Below are positions 60,201 to 64,000 of a stretch of 64,000 nucleotides of DNA, one piece after another; the first letter of the stretch is position 1, and each line of letters begins with the position of its first letter. Source of the DNA: Mesostigma viride (taxonomy: Eukaryota > Streptophyta > Mesostigmatophyceae > Mesostigmatales > Mesostigmataceae); assembly GCA_009746045.1 (NCBI GenBank), contig RPFO01000584.1, forward strand, positions 1,566,343 to 1,630,342, read 5' to 3'. A program made the translations under genes and the position numbers. Under the pieces are notes generated by a model. It had not been told where the DNA came from and did not search any database. It saw only the letters and a list, made by a program, of their open reading frames with translations.

Positions 60201-61327
60201 TTTGGAGGTGAAATAGGGGCCGCTTTTGGAGGTGAAATAGGGGCTGCTTTGGGAGGTGAAATAGGGGCTGCTTTTTTTGGAATTATTAAGTGAAATAGGG
60301 GCTGCTTTGAGAAGTGGAATAGGGGCCGCTTTTGGAAGTGACTGATAGGGGCTGCTGTAGGAAGTGGTTGCGTAGCTTGGCATCGACATGAAGAAACTAT
60401 GCTTCGCATCCGTGGCTCACAGCAAGAACTTGGGATGCCAGGGTGGAAAGGTGGTGCTGACCTGCCGCGGCGGCATGCATGGAATGGCATGCTGCCCCCT
60501 GTCGGTCTGTCTGTTGTGCTGCCGGCGCAACTATGTCAGTTGCTGGCACTAGTAGCATCGAGGATGCGCATCTCCAGGCCAGTCAGCTTCATCTGTCTGG
60601 CTGCCGCATACCTCATATCGTAACAATTTTTAATTCCATGGCCTGTGGCCGTTCTGCAGGGTGGTTTGTGATTTCTCGGGCAAGGCTAGCCATAGTAGTG
60701 CATGCATGCCATTTCTTGCATATGGGCATGCACATTACATCAGCCCGATGGGACCGAAAAGGTGGATTGAACGTTGTCCTCGCCATATGCTTTGCAATTG
60801 CTTTCACTATAAACAAAAACGCTTGGATCCTGGCCTTGCATGGATGGGCAATTGCAGATAACAGTCTCTGTGCTTGTGATGTGACTTCCTTAATGTAATG
60901 GTCAACGCCATGCACGCAGTCGCGGCTGCTCCAGTGCAAGTACGCGGCGGACGCGTATGCTCGAATCGTCCACAACCGCTGCGACCGCCTGCACGACGGC
61001 GCGCGCCTCGTGTGGCAGGCGTACATCATCGTGGGTGTGGGCCTTGTGGCGTCCACTGTGGCGTGGGCCATCGAGGTGGTGCAGTGCCGTGCGGAACATC
61101 ATTGTGGGCTGATGCAGGCGCAAGCAGAAGTGCAGGGGACCGCGATCACGCGAGGCTTGAAAGCAGCATCGCCATACACCGGAAGCGTGGCCGGTACCTC
61201 ATCGGAAGTGGGAAGCGTGGGCGAGGCAACGGAATTTGTCGAGCATCACGCATGTGACAGTCATGATGATGTGCAGGGGAAACGAGAAGGCCCGGCAGTT
61301 CAAATGATGGACATGAATAAACAGTAG
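51241..61327 (+). CDS. Five-pass membrane protein, plant At2g12400-like family, 9 exons
   Basis: Exons: 51241-51557, 52277-52388, 53373-53539, 54143-54201, 54943-54994, 55732-55803, 58145-58583, 59891-60070, 60920-61327. All are GT-AG (two donors read GTGCGTG) and phases join without stops, giving 601 residues. The start has RKDP..GFSPYTGGFNPSDKAYW, the hallmark of a plant family of uncharacterised membrane proteins resembling Tweety-type topology. Five hydrophobic segments are seen: about 43-69, 94-116, 200-222, 233-253 and one in the last exon (YIIVGVGLVASTVAWAIEVV). A long loop between segments 4 and 5 has several Cys (IPCVNTTRA, WITWCLFPAPW, WCGVYQND, CADIYVD, LQCKYAADAY, HNRCDRL), as expected of an extracellular domain. 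The cytosolic tail is polar. No signal peptide is visible, so an upstream exon is possible. Function in plants is not established. Confidence 0.87.
52105..52166 (+). repeat. 15-bp repeat, CTGTGCCATGCTTCT
   Basis: About four units in the first intron of the membrane-protein gene. Confidence 0.75.
53150..53245 (+). repeat. CACCCTAT/CACACCCGTGCACGGC tandem repeat
   Basis: About three units of 25-28 bp (GGCCCCACCCTATCGCACAC type) upstream of exon 3 of the membrane-protein gene. Confidence 0.75.
53610..53680 (+). repeat. (GT)n run and weak echo of exon-3 end
   Basis: A (TG)n stretch at 53623-53648 is followed by AATGCCATGTGCGCGCC, resembling the end and donor of exon 3 (AGCGCCATGTGCGTGAGC at 53532). 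Confidence 0.45.
56490..56750 (+). repeat. A/T-rich minisatellite, GTGCATAGTAGTATAT
   Basis: About 15 units of 15-27 bp in the intron between exons 6 and 7 of the membrane-protein gene. Confidence 0.88.
56821..57110 (+). repeat. Three echoes of exon-7 acceptor and exon start
   Basis: The true exon 7 starts CGCAG then CCTGTTCATCGATGGCTGCC (58145). Degenerate copies precede it: GGCAGCCTATTCATCGTCGA at 56832, GCAGCCTGTTCGTTGATGGC at 56961, GCAGCCTGTTCGTTGACGGC at 57083. Two still read LFVDG. Each is followed by GGAATATG(C/G)... GGCATGG-type sequence, so the unit spans exon edge plus intron. Confidence 0.82.
57205..58098 (+). repeat. Polarised G-rich minisatellite just upstream of exon 7
   Basis: The unit changes stepwise along the array: GGGGGCAT (57213-57740, about 65 units with occasional GGGGCAT), GGGGGCCT (to about 57815), GGGGGCC (to about 57915), GTGGGCCG (to about 58040), then GTGGGCTG (to about 58098). 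It ends only some 45 bp before the acceptor at 58144. The open frames on both strands are compositional. Confidence 0.95.
58600..58677. repeat. RT-LINE 3'-hairpin fragment and exon-7 donor echo
   Basis: 58602-58640, minus strand, reads TATTGGTACCCACGTGACGC plus AGTCTACGTG, like 59690-59721. 58654-58677 (CTACCTGCCACAGGTGAGGA) repeats the exon-7 end and donor (CAACCTGTCCCAGGTGAGGA at 58571). Confidence 0.55.
59400..59740 (+). mobile_element. LINE 3'-end copy with CACGTGACGCAGTCACGTG hairpin
   Basis: It ends TATTGGTACCCACGTGACGC..GTCACGTG then CTTTTAATTGTAATTTT, the terminal hairpin and TTAA-like tail of the RT element. A GAGAGAGAG run is at 59628-59637. It lies in the intron between exons 7 and 8 of the membrane-protein gene; the 5' boundary is unclear. 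Confidence 0.5.
60092..60360 (+). repeat. 24-bp minisatellite, GAAATAGGGGCCGCTTTTGG
   Basis: About eleven units (GAAATAGGGGCCGCTTTTGG plus AGGT and variants) begin about 20 bp after the donor of exon 8 in the membrane-protein gene. Units are mostly near-identical in the first half and diverge after 60270. Confidence 0.92.
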
Positions 61328-61890
61328 CAGCTGTGCATGGCCGGATCATGTGAGGATGTCCCTTGTGCTTCACGAGTCGTTTAGGATTTTGGCATGGTGG
61401 TGAGAACTTACTGGCAGCTGTCACTGGTGTGCTGGAACACCAGAGAAATGAAGGTAGTGCGCAGAGAATACAATTTTTGAGCGTGCGTGCATACCCTGGC
61501 ATTCTAGTTATTGCATGCAAATTTGCAATCAGAAAACCGTGCACGGACTGCTGATCGGCTGACCCTTCAAATGTAGTGTATCCATTAGTAGTAGGGATGG
61601 AAACATCACCGATCCGAGCAGTTGTACCAGTTGTGCTCAAGCCTCCCAACAACAGCACATGCAAAATGGAATGCAAGCTGATCGAGCAAGTACACTTTGT
61701 TTTCTTCCATGACGAGTGTACAATATGCCTGTCTCCATATCAACTAGATAGTTAACATGCGATCCATATATGTCCATCCAATCTATCTACCCATGGGCGA
61801 GTCCCATCCTCGACGCAGTGAGAGAGGCTAGAGAGCTACCATGAACTACTAGTGAGATCGAGGGCACTTCGAGCCACTCGATCCTTCTTC
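61328..61890. other. Downstream region of membrane-protein gene
   Basis: No gene or repeat recognised; presumably 3' UTR then intergenic. Confidence 0.45.
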
Positions 61891-62120
61891 ATGTCCCACG
61901 TAGCTCCCACAAAAACCAGCATCTTCATTAAAACAATAAGTGGAAGCATACATGTGACACTAATTGACATGCCCGGAGGCACGCCGTTCAAGGCCCTTCA
62001 TGAAGTACGTTGCCCTAGAGGCAACCAAGACAAGGGTGGGTGGGTGGGGAGCAAAGAAAGAGGCCGACAAAACCAGCCAGAGCGGCTTTTAGTCGCAAAA
62101 CCTCCCTTATCCCTAGCTAA
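61891..62120 (+). CDS. Small putative two-exon ORF, ubiquitin-like start, copy 1
   Basis: Exon 1, 61891-62004 (38 codons), reads MSHVAPTKTSIFIKTISGS then IHVTLIDMPGGTPFKALHE. The IFIKTISG..IHVTL part resembles the first two strands of ubiquitin (IFVKTLTG..ITLEV). A putative 47-nt intron (62005-62051, GTACGT...GGGGAG) would join to 62052-62120, ending in TAA with the tail QRKRPTKPARAAFSRK. Read straight through, the frame also stays open to a nearby stop. The second copy is identical over the exon but has a very different intron. It may be part of a repeated element; the protein is too short for a full ubiquitin fold. Confidence 0.4.
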
Positions 62121-62140
62121 CTGACGTCATTAAACCCTTA

Positions 62141-62237
62141 TTCTGATCAGACACTCCGCAAAGGTGAAAACCTTTGCGTTCAGTGCCGGGCCGCGGAAAA
62201 CGCGGAAAACGCGATCTGCAAATGAATCCGACCGGAA
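62141..62237 (+). repeat. 97-bp repeat with GAAA-capped hairpin, copy A
   Basis: Identical to 62534-62630 and diverged at 23922-24001. It contains the perfect stem-loop GCAAAGGTGAAAACCTTTGC (62158-62177) and CCGCG-GAAAA-CGCGG, which suggests a structured RNA or transposon end. Confidence 0.85.
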
Positions 62238-62283
62238 TCGAACTGGGGACCTCTCGCACCAATTTTGCTGACTATAGGACGGA
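62227..62283 (-). ncRNA. tRNA-like relic (A-box/B-box), lacks anticodon arm
   Basis: The minus strand reads TCCGTCC at the 5' side and GGTCGGA at the 3' side (six of seven acceptor pairs), an A-box-like TAGTCAGCAAAATTGG and a B-box-like AGTTCGATTCC. There is no room for an anticodon arm (57 nt). It is best seen as a tRNA-derived SINE relic. Similar words occur at 15707-15765. Confidence 0.4.
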
Positions 62284-62533
62284 CGTCTCCGGTTACCATG
62301 GCATCGCCAACTTACACCTACAGTCATCCGCAAAAGTTCTCCTGTCCGGGGAGTGATGCAAGCCTTTCGGATTTGGTACTAGATAAATCACTCGAGATCT
62401 GTGTGTAGGAGTACTACACACGTGTCTGCACGCGAGACTTGTTCAGTCTCGCACCGTGAGACGGGCTGAACACGGCTGAATCCTTCTTTAGAAGGGGGCG
62501 TAGCCGGTACTATCGAAATCAGCCAAGCGTATA

Positions 62534-62630
62534 TTCTGATCAGACACTCCGCAAAGGTGAAAACCTTTGCGTTCAGTGCCGGGCCGCGGAAAACGCGGAA
62601 AACGCGATCTGCAAATGAATCCGACCGGAA
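62534..62630 (+). repeat. 97-bp repeat with GAAA-capped hairpin, copy B
   Basis: Same 97 bp as copy A, without the following tRNA-like part. Its identity and the sharp right edge (GACCGGAA) point to recent duplication or insertion. Confidence 0.85.
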
Positions 62631-62966
62631 CCCTTATGTTCAGTGGATGCTAGTAAGACGCTAACCGTACAGACCGGGGGTAGAATATCCCGAATCTGCA
62701 CGGCTAGTATTAAATAATGCGTAGGTTGTTCTTTTCAGGGGCACTGCACCTCACGCCCCGTTCCGCCCGGGTATAATCAACCCAAGCGCGGAACGCACAT
62801 TTTATTTAATTCATTTTTCAACCATGCACTATATTGCATCTACTAATCACAAAAGCTCTAGCCAAACAGCTACGAGTAAACACTACGACCTATAAGCCGC
62901 TCATCCAGCGGCCTCTTGTTCCCGCATTCACGTATAGAAGAAACTCCGTTCAAAGAACCCCGATTC
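62631..62966. other. Non-coding, short hairpins
   Basis: No gene seen. It includes the inverted pair CGTTCCGC...GCGGAACG around 62758-62793 and a GGGGTAGAATATCCC stem-loop at 62679. Confidence 0.35.
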
Positions 62967-64000
62967 ATGTCCCACGTAGCTCCCACAAAAACCAGCATCT
63001 TCATTAAAACAATAAGTGGAAGCATACATGTGACACTAATTGACATGCCCGGAGGCACGCCGTTCAAGGCCCTTCATGAAGTACGTTGCCCAATCACCCC
63101 CGCCCTGGCTTTCCCTTGAAGCCGCACTCCACCCTGCTCGTTGTCACAAGTGACCGCCCTGCCGCAAAACGGGAGCCCCCCCACATCGGGAGGCGTGTGC
63201 CCGGCGGCTGTGGATGCATGGCCAGGCCCAAAAAGGCCCAGCGCATTTGCACTGCGATTGCGCACGGCCAGCCTATCATGACCCCTCTCGGGGCCCCGAG
63301 TCGGTACCGCTATGGCCGTCTCCCCATAGACCCGGGGTGCTTCGAGAAAAAACGTGGACTTAGCCCAGGCCCCGCCAGCCCGGATGCCCGAGGCCACAGC
63401 CCCAGGCACCTGGCTGAACGAGAGTCCGTTCAGCCAAGACCGCATTCCCCCCCGAGGTTTCTATGCGTGGGGAAAAAATTTCTAGCTTAGGCGCTTTTCC
63501 CATCGCCGTCCCCAGCCCCAACCACCCCCCCCTCGGCGGAAGGCAATTGCAAAGTTTGCTGGCCAGCAGCAATTTCCGAAGAAAAAGCCGCAGGCCGCGG
63601 ACCGAGACACGGGTCGCCAGTGCCAGCCATCCGGCTCCAACCCGGGGTGCAAGCATCCCCAGGTACGGAGCACCAGCTCGCGCACTGGGCCGACCAAGCG
63701 ACAGTTGAGCACCTGTCACGGCATCCGGCCCACCAAAGACCCCAAGCTGGGGAAAAGGTGCGGACCGGAGGTAATCATTTTCTTTTCTTTTAGTTAACCG
63801 GGCGAGGAACTACGCCTGGCCGGTTAACAACTGGAAGTCTCACCACTGGCCAAGTGGCCAGTGCAACCAGTGCTTTTGGGATTTTGCTCCGCAGCACCCA
63901 TAGCTGCGGCTGCCGCCGCAACGACAACGAGCAAAGAAAGAGGCCGACAAAACCAGCCAGAGCGGCTTTTAGTCGCAAAACCTCCCTTATCCCTAGCTAA
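62967..64000 (+). CDS. Small putative two-exon ORF, ubiquitin-like start, copy 2
   Basis: Exon 1 (62967-63080) is identical to copy 1, including the GAA+GTACGT donor. The putative intron is 851 nt (63081-63931, ending ACAACGAG) instead of 47 nt, and exon 2 (63932-64000) is again identical and ends in TAA at the window edge. The GC-rich 'intron' has an open frame (63086-63490) of no recognised family. The upstream flank differs from copy 1, so the duplicated unit starts about the ATG. Confidence 0.4.

Noticed and set aside
62141-62237. Hammerhead ribozyme (CUGAU..GAAA)
   Set aside because: The core reads CTGATCAG rather than CTGATGA and the required cleavage-site layout is missing.
63086-63719. 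Genes on either strand in the GC-rich segment near the right edge
   Set aside because: The overlapping frames have no recognisable domain and fall within the putative long intron of the duplicated mini-ORF.

Overview
The window is nuclear DNA of a green-lineage (Viridiplantae) eukaryote, most likely a green alga; I cannot name the species. The reasons are spliced genes with GT-AG introns and GC-rich exons, best matches to plant-type proteins (two-domain PANK2, mitochondrial phosphate carrier PHT3, a plant-type five-pass membrane protein), and very long repeat-filled introns. There is no sign of operons, bacterial promoters or CRISPR.

Layout. (1) 1-14551, plus strand: 3' part of a pantothenate kinase / DUF89 damage-control phosphatase gene, 17 phase-consistent exons; its start lies left of the window. 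(2) 14552-24175: a nest of degraded non-LTR retroelements. ORF1-only copies end in their own 3' UTR, a terminal hairpin and a (TTAA)n tail; a separate reverse-transcriptase element has a different 3' hairpin. (3) 24606-29941, minus strand: a three-exon ZIP metal transporter with two N-terminal EF-hand loops. (4) 29942-32571: intergenic, low-complexity. (5) 32572-40618: two oppositely oriented TTAA/CCCG DNA transposons (piggyBac-like by ends only); the smaller is an internal deletion of the larger, and the larger carries a LINE with a clean target duplication. (6) 41041-44908: an ORF1-only LINE between two pure (ATCC)n arrays of about 0.7 and 0.95 kb. (7) 46383-50231, minus strand: PHT3, five exons. 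(8) 51241-61327, plus strand: five-pass membrane protein, nine exons, divergent from PHT3. (9) 61328-64000: repeats, a tRNA-like relic and two copies of a small putative two-exon ORF with a ubiquitin-like N-terminus.

The four main genes (CoA metabolism, divalent metal transport, mitochondrial phosphate import, a membrane protein) are ordinary single-copy-type genes and do not form a pathway. The most unusual feature is in the introns of the PANK2-like gene and the membrane-protein gene: degenerate copies of the adjoining exon edge, including the splice site, recur inside the neighbouring intron, in one case as nine 50-bp units. I call these exon-edge echoes. The second point of interest is a possibly split LINE system of ORF1-only elements and a reverse-transcriptase element, each with its own conserved 3'-terminal hairpin.
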